A stretch of 64,000 nt of DNA, taken from the NCBI GenBank assembly GCA_021324735.1, contig JAJPIO010000001.1, forward strand, positions 1-64,000. Direction: 5' to 3'. Shown here piece by piece: positions 44,122 to 53,253 of the stretch (positions are counted from its first letter, which is position 1; the number at the start of each line of letters is the position of its first letter). The stretch is from Bacteroidota bacterium (lineage in GTDB: Bacteria; Bacteroidota; Ignavibacteria; Palsa-1295). The notes under the pieces were generated by a model that worked only from the letters and a program-made list of their open reading frames with translations, was not told the origin of the DNA and made no database searches. The translations under genes were made by a program, and so were the position numbers.

Positions 44122-45372
44122 TTAGTCGTTGGGTGCTCCGCGGTTGACCCAGGCTCGGATCTTTGCGACGGTACAAGAATCGAGCGCAGGACCTGTCTGC
44201 GGCATACGAGGATATGGAGAAATGTTACTGATCGTACCCACAAGCTGCCCATTGGCGGCAACGGCTTGTACACCAGAATAAGTTGAAAGATCGATGCCTC
44301 CCGATGAAGGAACACTCGGCCCTGAGTGACAGCCAAGACAGTAATTCTGTATTGCCCCTTTGACAAAACTCGAGTAGTGAATATTCGTCGTATCACATCC
44401 TGCCGTCCCTTGGTCGCACGTTGTATTCTTCGCACCGTCATTGATCCAGCGTGCAATAAGTGCGATCTGATCAGGGCTAAGCGGCGGACGCGACTTGGGC
44501 ATTCTGTCCTCACCGGTACCAGTGATCGAAGTATACAACCGGCTTTGTGAGGCACTACCTGCACGAACGTAGCGCATAATTCTGGAATAGGTCGTCAGGT
44601 CCTCGGCGTCACCATTACTGCCGGCACTATGACATCCACTCATCGTACAATTACTTGTAATGATAGGTAGTATAAGCGATTGAAAGCACGGAGTTGTATC
44701 TGCCGGTGGCATGATCGTGATCGTTGCCTGTGCCCATACGCTGGTATCAGCTTGCGCTGTCGCTTGAACGATAGCAGTAGCACTTGAGCCGACCGAAGCT
44801 GGCGCGACATAAAGGCCTTGTGCCGAAAGTGTACCCGGACCGCTTACAAGTTTCCAGGATATATTGGTGTTTGCGGTATTAGATACCGTTGCTTGAAACT
44901 GCTGGCTTTGTCCTGGCTGAAGCGTAACCGAAAATGGAGTGAGTACGATGCTCACCTTGATATTTGTATCGATCGGACCACTGGATGTAATGGTGATCGT
45001 GCAATAACCTGAACGCGAAGTATCTTCTTTCGATTGTGCCCGGACGATAACAATAGTTGGGCTTGCTTTCAGATGCGCTGGACTGATGTAAGTTGCACTG
45101 TTACCTGTCGCTACCAGCGTACCGGTTGTGTCCGACATGGACCATATAACTGTGCTGTCACTCTTCCAGCCGCTTACCGTCGCTTTCAATTGAACGGCGG
45201 TACTCGTCGCCATCGAATCGGTGAGTGGCGAAATGCTTACGCTAATGCCGCCGGTGATCCCGTTACCACCTTTGGGTGGCAATACGGTATAATCGCACGC
45301 AGCTTCGCGAAGCACAAATAGCACTGCGAATACAGCGACCACTACTTTCCAAAATATCCGATGAAACTTCAT
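44122..45372 (-). CDS. Envelope protein with Ig-like domains and two c-type haem modules
   Basis: 416 residues. The signal ends in LREAACDY, again Cys (26) after REA as in its paralogue 37337-38290. Two Ig-like domains (about 43-220), then two planctomycete-type cytochrome modules. The first has Cys242-x4-Cys247-His248 (CTMSGCH) with Met291 (DRMPKSRPP); the second a standard Cys345-x2-Cys348-His349 (YCLGCHSG) with Met390 (PRMPQTG) and closing IRAWVNRGAPND. Each module ends in a W-I/V-N-x-GA motif. A di-haem surface electron carrier is inferred. It follows a Rieske gene by 15 bases, so the two form an operon. Confidence 0.82.
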   Translation of the reverse strand: MKFHRIFWKVVVAVFAVLFVLREAACDYTVLPPKGGNGITGGISVSISPLTDSMATSTAVQLKATVSGWKSDSTVIWSMSDTTGTLVATGNSATYISPAHLKASPTIVIVRAQSKEDTSRSGYCTITITSSGPIDTNIKVSIVLTPFSVTLQPGQSQQFQATVSNTANTNISWKLVSGPGTLSAQGLYVAPASVGSSATAIVQATAQADTSVWAQATITIMPPADTTPCFQSLILPIITSNCTMSGCHSAGSNGDAEDLTTYSRIMRYVRAGSASQSRLYTSITGTGEDRMPKSRPPLSPDQIALIARWINDGAKNTTCDQGTAGCDTTNIHYSSFVKGAIQNYCLGCHSGPSVPSSGGIDLSTYSGVQAVAANGQLVGTISNISPYPRMPQTGPALDSCTVAKIRAWVNRGAPND

Positions 45373-45387
45373 ATCACTCTCACATTC

Positions 45388-45855
45388 TCAGACTAACTTA
45401 ATACGAAGCTGCTTGTTGGCAGCATCGTAGACGCCATCATATTGGTGCAAATTTGCGGTTGCGGGACCTTGCACCACTTTCCCGGAAAGATCATATTGCG
45501 ATCCATGACAGGCGCATGGGATCACACCGTTCGAAGCTTTTGAATTGATCTCACACGCGGCATGCGTGCATAGCATCGACATCGCGTAGTAGCTCGTTCC
45601 TCCGGTAAAAGTCACCATCACCGGCATTCCATCCGGACCCGTAAGACCGGGCGCCATTTTTGCCGGATTAGAACTGGTCAGGTCCGAAACGTCGATACCA
45701 ATACGACCATCGGGTCCGGGCGGAGGCGGCGTAACCGAGTTCGACGCCGCACTCGGGAATGAGGTCGGTTCGCAGGCCTCCAGAACGGCAAGGCCAGCCA
45801 TACCGCCAATGGCGATCTTACCCGTCCAAGCCAAAAATTCACGCCGCGTGGTCAT
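45388..45855 (-). CDS. Rieske [2Fe-2S] protein, second copy
   Basis: 155 residues. Tat signal TRREFLAWTGK with Cys28 in VLEAC. Cluster ligands Cys96/His98 (CTHAAC) and Cys114/His117 (CACHGSQ); the disulfide pair Cys101/Cys116 is present. Close paralogue of 39644-40114, sharing PAKMAPGLTGPDGMPV-like and VVQGPATA blocks. First gene of the leftward cluster, directly before the di-haem Ig protein. The electron partner is likely that protein. Confidence 0.92.
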   Translation of the reverse strand: MTTRREFLAWTGKIAIGGMAGLAVLEACEPTSFPSAASNSVTPPPPGPDGRIGIDVSDLTSSNPAKMAPGLTGPDGMPVMVTFTGGTSYYAMSMLCTHAACEINSKASNGVIPCACHGSQYDLSGKVVQGPATANLHQYDGVYDAANKQLRIKLV

Positions 45856-45909
45856 TTGTTAAAAAATTTGAGAAAGGATAGACCCTTATAGAGAACCCCG
45901 TTTCTATTA

Positions 45910-45934
45910 AAATATCACGGAAGCAATGATATTT
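45910..45934. promoter_or_regulatory. Candidate operator between the Rieske cluster and the Cus operon
   Basis: AAATATCA (45910-45917) and TGATATTT (45927-45934) are perfect 8-bp arms with 9 bases between. They lie in the 200-base divergent region, 55 bases before the Rieske start. A dimeric regulator could bind there; none is identified. Confidence 0.35.
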
Positions 45935-46055
45935 CATGAATAACAAACACTTATGTAACGTTATTCTGCTCCGATAACTGCCCAATTTTGCTGCTATACG
46001 CCAGGTGGTAAAGCATGGGGAAACTATTAAGCCAAAAATCGTTTAATACCGATTG

Positions 46056-46430
46056 GTGAAGAAACTTCTTGCCATAGTCTTAGCGATCGCGATGCTCGTC
46101 TCGTCGTCCGGCGTGACGATAGCAAGCGTTGTGTGTAAACGTCAGGCGACGACCACGTCGAACATGTGCACGCACTGTCGTAAAGCGTCATCGGGCATTT
46201 CCTTAACCTCCAAATCCTGCTGCGTTAAGATCAATAAGTTTCTTTCTGTAAAATCCGAGTTCGCTAAGCCGGTCCAACATACTGTTGTACTTCCTCATCA
46301 AGTGCTTCCGGTCATTGCAATCATTTGTGCACCGATCGCGACAGTACCTACAACCTTCGGATCACACTCCCCGACTTCTCCTCCATCCTCATTGGAGAAG
46401 TGCGCCCTTACCTCGATCTTCCGCATCTAA
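46056..46430 (+). CDS. Small secreted Cys-rich protein upstream of Cus genes
   Basis: 124 residues from GTG 46056 (a TTG at 46053 is alternative). Signal peptide VKKLLAIVLAIAMLVSSSGV, then a Cys-rich part (VVCKRQ, MCTHCRK, KSCCVKI) and a Pro/Ser tail (SHSPTSPPSS). This layout recalls the HYC_CC_PP family of Bacteroidota, small proteins found beside metal-efflux genes, although its first motif is altered. It may bind copper in the periplasm. First gene of the rightward efflux operon. Confidence 0.65.
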   Translation: MKKLLAIVLAIAMLVSSSGVTIASVVCKRQATTTSNMCTHCRKASSGISLTSKSCCVKINKFLSVKSEFAKPVQHTVVLPHQVLPVIAIICAPIATVPTTFGSHSPTSPPSSLEKCALTSIFRI

Positions 46431-46457
46431 AATAGACTCATACTAATTACGTAGCAC

Positions 46458-46500
46458 CGATTTGCGTCGGATGCTATCGGCTATTTGCAGCCGCAAATCG
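46458..46500. repeat. Inverted repeat before the TolC-like gene
   Basis: CGATTTGCG (46458-46466) and CGCAAATCG (46492-46500) are perfect 9-bp arms, 48 bases before the ATG at 46549. It could be an operator or a weak attenuator hairpin within the efflux operon. Confidence 0.4.
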
Positions 46501-46548
46501 CTAACTAATTATTAGGATGACTTGGCCATCCAAAGAATATGAGTTCGA

Positions 46549-47910
46549 ATGATAAGACTTAAGATTGCTATTGTAATTGCACTTGCCAGCGTCGCAAGCA
46601 GAAATTCCGTTGCCCAGACAGCAGCAGATTCCGACATATCCGACCTTTACCAAATGCTGGGTTCGGTCGGTGTGCACCCCATGGTTCAGGTTGAGCGTGC
46701 AAACATCGAGGCCGCACGGCATCGCATCGCAATGAAATCCTCGCTGATGAATCCGATGCTCATGCTCGGCATCGAGAATCTACCCACCAATAATTTTAGC
46801 TTTTCCGAAGAGCCGATGACGGCGAAAATGATCGGCATCAGCCAGTCATTCCCGTTTCCGGGCAAGCTTAGGATCGAGGGCGAAATAGCGGCGGTCGATA
46901 CTATAACCGCTTCAACTGCAATGAGCGAACAGGAGAATACGCTCGCCCGAGATATAAAACTCGCCTACTTCGACATTTACCACCTCGAGCGTTCGATCGC
47001 TACCAATGAATTTCACGTGCACTCGCTGGAAGAATTGCTTATAGCAGAGCGCTCGAAGCTTACAACGGGATCGGCAACACAATCGGAGATCTTAAATCTC
47101 GAACTCGAAAAAGCAGATATTCAAACGCAGATCGTTGATGATCAGATGACGCTCGCAATGCGAAAGGCTGACCTGGAACGAGCACTCGGAAAAGCGCCAA
47201 CGAACCTACAGATGCCAACTCAAATGGCATTGCCACGATTAGCCTATGGCATCACTGACCTCGATAGCATTGCGTCCCATGCTCGACCCAAACTTGCAGG
47301 ATTGAGGGCACAAGCTGATCAGCAAGTGCTTCAGTCCGAACGCTCGCGACTAAATAAGTACCCCGATTTTGATCTTTCCCTACAATATATGCAGCGCGAC
47401 GCCCTCTTAGCAACGTCGCCTATGAATCCGAGCAATAGCCCTTCGGCGGCACAGCTCGGCATCATGCCAATGCCGATGGCGCAATCGGACATGGTCTCGG
47501 CAACGCTGAGCATCGAGTTGCCGATCAATTATGGCGATCAGCGTGAAGAAGCATCGTCTGAAGCTAATGCTATGCGAACGATGAAGTTGGCAGAAGAGCG
47601 CGCAACGGCGCTCGACATTCACGCCGATCTAAAAACAAATCTCGCCAAATTACAAGGACTGCGACGGGAGTATGCCATACTTCAAGACACCATATATCCG
47701 GTGGTACAAATGAGCTTAAAGACGAGTCAAGCCAATTACACGTACGGTAAGGCAACGATCGAGCAAGTACTTCGGGACGAATTGAATCTGCTTCACCGCG
47801 AACACGATCGGTACCGGCTCGAGGCAGAATATAACAAGACACTCGCCGAGATCGAATACCTCACCGGACAAAACCTCGTGCAATATTCAAGTATCAATGA
47901 CTGGAAGTGA
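46549..47910 (+). CDS. cusC: TolC-family outer-membrane efflux protein (CusC-like)
   Basis: 453 residues with a signal peptide (MIRLKIAIVIALASVASRNS). Two coiled-coil repeats of the outer-membrane efflux channel fold: ARHRIAMKSSLMNPMLMLGI and the long helix LLIAERSKLTTGSATQSEIL; SFPFPGKLRIEGEI and YTYGKATIEQVLRDELNLL are typical of heavy-metal (CusC/CzcC) members. Met-rich segments (PMPMAQSDM, SPMNPSNSP) may help metal passage. The channel spans the outer membrane and docks with CusB and CusA encoded next. Confidence 0.92.
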   Translation: MIRLKIAIVIALASVASRNSVAQTAADSDISDLYQMLGSVGVHPMVQVERANIEAARHRIAMKSSLMNPMLMLGIENLPTNNFSFSEEPMTAKMIGISQSFPFPGKLRIEGEIAAVDTITASTAMSEQENTLARDIKLAYFDIYHLERSIATNEFHVHSLEELLIAERSKLTTGSATQSEILNLELEKADIQTQIVDDQMTLAMRKADLERALGKAPTNLQMPTQMALPRLAYGITDLDSIASHARPKLAGLRAQADQQVLQSERSRLNKYPDFDLSLQYMQRDALLATSPMNPSNSPSAAQLGIMPMPMAQSDMVSATLSIELPINYGDQREEASSEANAMRTMKLAEERATALDIHADLKTNLAKLQGLRREYAILQDTIYPVVQMSLKTSQANYTYGKATIEQVLRDELNLLHREHDRYRLEAEYNKTLAEIEYLTGQNLVQYSSINDWK

Positions 47911-47913
47911 CGC

Positions 47914-49359
47914 ATGGAAACTACAACAACCACCTCGACAAACTCACGCTCAAAGAACTATTGGTTCGTTGGAGTGCTCGCTATTGTAATAGTGATCGCA
48001 GCGCTTCTACTTATTCTAAAGCCGTGGTCTCCACATAAGATCACAACGAAGACCACCATTGTAACTTCGATGACGATGACGCCGGCAGACTCGGTCGCCA
48101 TGGTCATGCTGTCGAATCCCACGATCGTGCGGTCGGGAATCGCCACTATACCAGTCGAAACGCGAGAGTTCTCGAGCGAGGTCACAGCGGTCGGCTCGAT
48201 CGCCATTCCGGAACCTGCTCAGCATACGATCGCTGCGCGCGCTCGAGGCCGTATCGAACACATGTTCGTTGCTGCGAGTGGAGCGTATGTTAAAGCAGGC
48301 CAACCGCTCTTCGAATTTTACTCGCCTGATATTCTCAATGCCGAACGAGAATACCTGATCGCTGTAAGCGGTGAGAAGGGACAAACGATGGCTGGCATGC
48401 AAGGGATGTCCGAGCATACTCGCCAGCATTTGGGTCTCGTAAGGGCTGGGAAGGAGCGATTAAAACTTTTAGGACTAACGGACGATCAGATCCGCCGCAT
48501 CGAGGATGATGGCACCGTTGCAAATACGATATTGATGCTCGCTCCAGCGAACGGCCTTGTCATTCAAAAGCTAGGACAAGAAGGCGCATACGTTGACGAA
48601 GGCACCAGCATTTATCAGCTTGCTGACCTATCGACCGTATGGGCTGAGATCCAAGTACCGGAGTCGGCCATTCGCTTTATTCGCGATGGAGAGTCGATCA
48701 GCATTACCTCTCCAGCCTATCCCACCGATCGGTTTACCGGCCGAGTGATCTTTGTTTCGCCGGTAGAAGACGCGGCTTCTAAGACTATTCGCGTTCGTGT
48801 TGCCCTTTCAAATGCATCGGGCAAATTGCGGCCTCAAATGACATTTAATGCTTCAATACCGATTGCGGGCGGGCGGTCCTTAGCAATTCCTGCCAGCGCG
48901 GTTATTCGAACTGGTCAAGGCGATTTCGTATGGGTGCATGATGGCGGCGACAATTTCACTTCTCATTCAGTAACGCTTGGAGCACTATCATCAGACAATT
49001 ATTATCAGATCCTCTCCGGTCTCGATGCTGGCGATGAGGTTGCCGCTCAAGGGGCCTTCTTAGTCGATGCAGAGTATCAGTTCACGAAAAATAATCCGAT
49101 GGCCGGTATGAATATGGGCGAGACCGGAAATAAGAATTCCGGTGAAGGCACCGGCACTGTCCGAGCGATCGATCCGGCCAAACAGACCATCACTCTCGAT
49201 CATGGTAATGTGCCGGGCGTCATGCCCGCTATGACAATGGCTTATAAGGCAAACGATCCTGCATTTCTAAAGCAAGTACAGATCAACGATGCTGTCCGCT
49301 TTACCCTCACACGGATGCCGAATGGAAATTTTGATATCACTGCAATCCAGAAACAGTAG
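47914..49359 (+). CDS. cusB: CusB-like adaptor with fused CusF-like domain
   Basis: 481 residues. N-terminal membrane anchor (YWFVGVLAIVIVIAALLLIL), then the RND adaptor parts: lipoyl/barrel-sandwich (RARGRIEHMFVAASGAYVKA), a helical hairpin, beta-barrel (AIRFIRDGESISITSPAYP). The C-terminal 75 residues are a CusF-type metal-binding domain with HGNVPGVMPAMTMAYKA (His, Met, Met-x-Met ligands). It links CusA to CusC and delivers copper or silver. The gene starts 3 bases after cusC. Confidence 0.93.
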   Translation: METTTTTSTNSRSKNYWFVGVLAIVIVIAALLLILKPWSPHKITTKTTIVTSMTMTPADSVAMVMLSNPTIVRSGIATIPVETREFSSEVTAVGSIAIPEPAQHTIAARARGRIEHMFVAASGAYVKAGQPLFEFYSPDILNAEREYLIAVSGEKGQTMAGMQGMSEHTRQHLGLVRAGKERLKLLGLTDDQIRRIEDDGTVANTILMLAPANGLVIQKLGQEGAYVDEGTSIYQLADLSTVWAEIQVPESAIRFIRDGESISITSPAYPTDRFTGRVIFVSPVEDAASKTIRVRVALSNASGKLRPQMTFNASIPIAGGRSLAIPASAVIRTGQGDFVWVHDGGDNFTSHSVTLGALSSDNYYQILSGLDAGDEVAAQGAFLVDAEYQFTKNNPMAGMNMGETGNKNSGEGTGTVRAIDPAKQTITLDHGNVPGVMPAMTMAYKANDPAFLKQVQINDAVRFTLTRMPNGNFDITAIQKQ

Positions 49360-49391
49360 CAACTTAATTTCATAATCAACTCCCTATACAT

Positions 49392-49733
49392 ATGAAAACA
49401 GCCTCAGTAATACTCCTTACGCTCCTTCTTATCGGAGCATCCGCTGCAATAACTTTCGGTACAACGAATAGTCATTCTATCGTAACTCCTAATAGATCCA
49501 GAAAGGGACGTGGCCTCATTAAAGGGATCGACACATCGGCCAAGGTGCTCGATATATCGCATAATACTATTCCACACATCATGATGGCGATGCGAATGAG
49601 ATATCCGATAGCCAAAGCATCGATGCTTAACGGACTTGCAGTTGGCGACTCGGTAATTTTTACGCTGTCCTCTAAAGATGGTAATTATCTCGTCACGCGG
49701 ATATCCAAAATAGAGAAGCTGCCTCGTAAATGA
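49392..49733 (+). CDS. cusF: CusF-like periplasmic metal chaperone
   Basis: 113 residues with a signal peptide (MKTASVILLTLLLIGASAAI). The core matches the CusF domain of the previous protein: GLIKGIDTSAKVLDISHN, then IMMAMRMRYPI with the His and Met-x-Met ligands; the Trp that covers the metal in CusF is Met here, as in the CusB fusion. Periplasmic Cu(I)/Ag(I) carrier that hands metal to the pump. Confidence 0.88.
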   Translation: MKTASVILLTLLLIGASAAITFGTTNSHSIVTPNRSRKGRGLIKGIDTSAKVLDISHNTIPHIMMAMRMRYPIAKASMLNGLAVGDSVIFTLSSKDGNYLVTRISKIEKLPRK

Positions 49734-49767
49734 TGCTCCATTTCGACTTCGCGCAAAAGAGTAAAGC

Positions 49768-49790
49768 ACCCGCTTCAAACGGAAGCGGGT
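49768..49790 (+). repeat. Hairpin between cusF and cusA
   Basis: ACCCGCTTC (49768-49776) and GAAGCGGGT (49782-49790), 9-bp perfect stem, loop AAACG, no T-run. It may adjust expression of cusA relative to the upstream genes. Confidence 0.5.
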
Positions 49791-49842
49791 TATGCCACTC
49801 ATTTTGCCTCCCGTTCACAGGCTTTTTAAAATCCACCCAACG

Positions 49843-52800
49843 ATGATCGAACGTATAGTAACCTGGAGCGCAAGCCATCGCATTATTGTCCTTGGACTGT
49901 TCGTCTTGATCTCAGTCCTTGGTGCCTGGGCGATCGCAACAACTCCGCTCGATGCGATTCCGGATCTCTCGGAGAATCAGGTCATCGTTTTTTCCCAATA
50001 CATGGGGCAATCGCCACAGATCGTGGAAGACCAGGTGACGTTTCCACTTGTCACCGCTTTGCAAGGACTGCCGCAAGTCAAAGCGGTTCGCGCAACTTCG
50101 ATGTTCGGCATGAGCTTCGTCTATGTGATCTTCGAAGATAATGTCGACATCTATTGGGCACGCTCTCGAGTGCTCGAAAAGCTGGCAACCGTTCAAGGCA
50201 CACTTCCCGCCGGTTCTACTACGCAATTGGGGCCCGACGGCACCGGCGTAGGACATGTCTTCTGGTATACCGTTGAAGGTAACGGCTACGATCTCGGTAC
50301 ACTTCGCAGCATTCAGGATTGGTTTATCAAACCACAATTGCAATCCGTCGAAGGTGTAGCAGAAGACGCATCGGTCGGAGGTTATGTGCGCGAATATCAG
50401 ATCAATCTCGATCCGCACAAGCTGCAGCTATACGGCATTACAAACGCCGACATTACCACTGCTGTAATGCGTTCGAATAACGCCGTGGGTGGCCGCATTG
50501 TTGAAATAAATGGCAAAGAGAATTTCGTACGCGGACAAGGTTACTTTACTTCGCCGGAGGAATTCCGATCTATTTCACTCACATCACAAAATGGCGTCGT
50601 AATCCATCTTGGCGATGTGGCCGACGTAACGATCGGCCCGCTTCCCCGTCGCGGCTCGCTCGATAAGAACGGTGAAGGTGAAGTAACTGGCGGCATTATT
50701 GTCATGCGCACAGGCGAAAATGCCAAGCATGTGATCGACCGAGTAAAAGAACGCATTGCTGAGATCGCGCCGGGCCTGCCAAAGGGCGTAACGATCCAAC
50801 CAGCGTACGACCGTTCTGAACTTATCGAAGCATCGGTTGCGAACCTTGAACACACGCTTATCGAAGAAGCGATCATTGTTACGATCGTCATACTCCTTTT
50901 CCTATTTCACCTGCCGAGTGCACTTCGTATTGTTATCGAGATTCCGGTCTCGGTGCTTATCGCATTTATTCTCATGCGCTTGTTCGGTATTACATCGAAC
51001 ATTATGTCGCTCGGAGGAATAGCGATCGGTATCGGTGTATTGGTCGATGCATCGATCGTGCTCTTAGAGAATGCACATCGGCACCTCTCGGAAGCACAAC
51101 ATCGCAAGGAAACGGAAGGGATCGAGTACGACTACAAAGCAGTAGTCGTACGCAGTGCACAACAAGTTGCCCGCCCGATCTTCTTTTCGATCCTGATCAT
51201 CGTCGTAAGCTTTCTTCCGGTCTTCTTACTGACGGGCGAGGAAGGAAAGCTCTTCCATCCACTCGCCTTTACAAAGACGTTTTCGCTCATGGCAAGCGCG
51301 CTCGTCTCTATTACACTGGTGCCTGTACTCATGACACTGCTCATGAAAGGTAAGATGCGACCGGAAGAGAAGAATCCGGTCTCGCGATTCTTTCAAACGC
51401 TGTATCTGCCGATCTTACGGTGGGCCTTGCATCATCGCAAAACCGCGATCGCAATCAATGCTCTCGCACTCCTCATTGCGATACCGATCGTTTTGAATCT
51501 CGGTACCGAATTTATGCCGCCTCTGGATGAGGGCAGTCTGCTCTTCATGCCGCTGCTCGTGCCGAGTGTTTCGATGCCGGAGGCAACTCGCATTCTCGAA
51601 GCGCAGGATGCCATCATCAAGCACTATCCGGAAGTCGAGCAAGTGTTGGGCAAGGTAGGTAAAGCCGAGACGGCAACGGATCCGGCCCCGCAATCGATGA
51701 TCGAAACGATCATTCTGCTCAAGCCACGCGATAAGTGGCGGCCTGGTATCACGAAGGATAAGATCATTACCGATCTTAGCCGTGAACTTCAAATGCCAGG
51801 CGTCGCACTCGGATGGACGCAACCGATCATCAATCGCATTAACATGCTCTCGACCGGCGTGCGCACCGATCTTGGAATTAAATTTTTCGGCGATAATCTC
51901 GATACGCTCGAACGCCTCGCCATCGATGCTGAAAGTCTACTCAAAGGTGTACCAGGCGCTGCGGATGTCGCTGCAGAGCGAGTACAAGGCGGATCGTTTC
52001 TCGAAATAACGATGAGACCGGAAGCAGCGAACCTCTACGGAATAAGCCCGGCCTACATTAATAATATAATTGAGACGGCCGTTGGTGGTGAAAGCGCCGG
52101 CACTGTTGTCGATGGCCGCGCGCGTTTTCCTGTTACAGTCCGTTATGCGCCCGCGTATCGCCAATCGGTCGATGCGTTACGTGAGTTGCCGGTTCCGATA
52201 ACAATTCCACAGTTTCAAAATCAATTTATACCGAGTTCAACTTCGCTCGGTGCAAACGTGGCAACCAATTCTTCGAATGCAGAAGACGGTATGTCCGGCA
52301 TGGGTGCATCTTCACCGACTCCACCATCTTCGATGCCTACTGCAAAGCTCGCGACGTCACAAACGAACAGTACAAGCCTTCTTTCGCCGGCACTCATCAC
52401 GTCGATCCAATACGTGCCACTCGGTGCGCTTGCAACGGTCGAAATAAAAGATGGCCCGCCAATGATCTCGAGTGAGAATGCGCTCCTCAGATCGATCGTC
52501 TATCTTAACGTTCGCGGCCGCGATATGGGAAGCTTTGTCGGTGAAGCGAAATCGGTGTTAGCGAAGAACCTGCACATTCCCACCGGCTATACACTCTCCT
52601 GGAGCGGCCAATACGAACAGCAACAGCATGCGGCATCACAACTGCGTATCATGGTACCGCTCGTCTTTCTCATCATCTTCTTGTTACTTCTCTTCACATT
52701 ACGAGATGCGAAAGAAGCGGCAGTTGTGATGTTGAGTGTGCCATTCGCCTTGATCGGCGGAGTCTATCTTATCGCGCTGCTCGGGATGAATCTCTCGGTC

Positions 52801-53211
52801 GCGGTGTGGGTGGGATTCATCGCGCTCTATGGTGTCGCCACCGAAACGGGCGTCGTGATGGTCGTCTATCTACACGAAGCGCTCGACCGCAAATTGCGCG
52901 CAGCGAATGGCAAGCCGCTTACACGCGAAGATATTTTCGACGCAACGATCAACGGCGCCGCATTGCGACTTCGCCCCAAGCTAATGACCGTCGCCACTGC
53001 AATGCTCGGCCTTGTGCCAATTCTGTTCTCCAACGGCACCGGCTCCGACGTGATGAAACCCATCGCTGCACCGATGATCGGAGGCATGCTGACGAGCGCG
53101 ATCCACGTGCTTATCGTCACACCGATATTATTCTACCTGATGAAAGTGCGCTCGCTCAAGCGCGGCACCTTGCGCGAAAGCTCGATGGCTAAGTGGATGT
53201 CGGAAGGGTAA
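49843..53211 (+). CDS. cusA: Heavy-metal RND efflux pump CusA
   Basis: 1122 residues from the ATG at 49843 (MIERIVTWSASHRIIVLGLF). HME-RND family: 12 membrane helices, AIPDLSENQVIV near the first, the GGIAIGIGVLVDASIVLLEN helix and two porter domains with PVTVRYAPAYRQ. A CusA-like Met-rich periplasmic site is expected. Unusual point: after LPVPI a low-complexity insert (about residues 785-850; SSNAEDGMSGMGASSPTPPS) replaces the short linker before YVPLGALATVEIKDG. The pump drives Cu(I)/Ag(I) out with proton influx. Last gene of the operon. Confidence 0.95.
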   Translation: MIERIVTWSASHRIIVLGLFVLISVLGAWAIATTPLDAIPDLSENQVIVFSQYMGQSPQIVEDQVTFPLVTALQGLPQVKAVRATSMFGMSFVYVIFEDNVDIYWARSRVLEKLATVQGTLPAGSTTQLGPDGTGVGHVFWYTVEGNGYDLGTLRSIQDWFIKPQLQSVEGVAEDASVGGYVREYQINLDPHKLQLYGITNADITTAVMRSNNAVGGRIVEINGKENFVRGQGYFTSPEEFRSISLTSQNGVVIHLGDVADVTIGPLPRRGSLDKNGEGEVTGGIIVMRTGENAKHVIDRVKERIAEIAPGLPKGVTIQPAYDRSELIEASVANLEHTLIEEAIIVTIVILLFLFHLPSALRIVIEIPVSVLIAFILMRLFGITSNIMSLGGIAIGIGVLVDASIVLLENAHRHLSEAQHRKETEGIEYDYKAVVVRSAQQVARPIFFSILIIVVSFLPVFLLTGEEGKLFHPLAFTKTFSLMASALVSITLVPVLMTLLMKGKMRPEEKNPVSRFFQTLYLPILRWALHHRKTAIAINALALLIAIPIVLNLGTEFMPPLDEGSLLFMPLLVPSVSMPEATRILEAQDAIIKHYPEVEQVLGKVGKAETATDPAPQSMIETIILLKPRDKWRPGITKDKIITDLSRELQMPGVALGWTQPIINRINMLSTGVRTDLGIKFFGDNLDTLERLAIDAESLLKGVPGAADVAAERVQGGSFLEITMRPEAANLYGISPAYINNIIETAVGGESAGTVVDGRARFPVTVRYAPAYRQSVDALRELPVPITIPQFQNQFIPSSTSLGANVATNSSNAEDGMSGMGASSPTPPSSMPTAKLATSQTNSTSLLSPALITSIQYVPLGALATVEIKDGPPMISSENALLRSIVYLNVRGRDMGSFVGEAKSVLAKNLHIPTGYTLSWSGQYEQQQHAASQLRIMVPLVFLIIFLLLLFTLRDAKEAAVVMLSVPFALIGGVYLIALLGMNLSVAVWVGFIALYGVATETGVVMVVYLHEALDRKLRAANGKPLTREDIFDATINGAALRLRPKLMTVATAMLGLVPILFSNGTGSDVMKPIAAPMIGGMLTSAIHVLIVTPILFYLMKVRSLKRGTLRESSMAKWMSEG

Positions 53212-53253
53212 TAATTTCGTATTTTGCATACTTCAAGATAGGCACCTCCTCCT

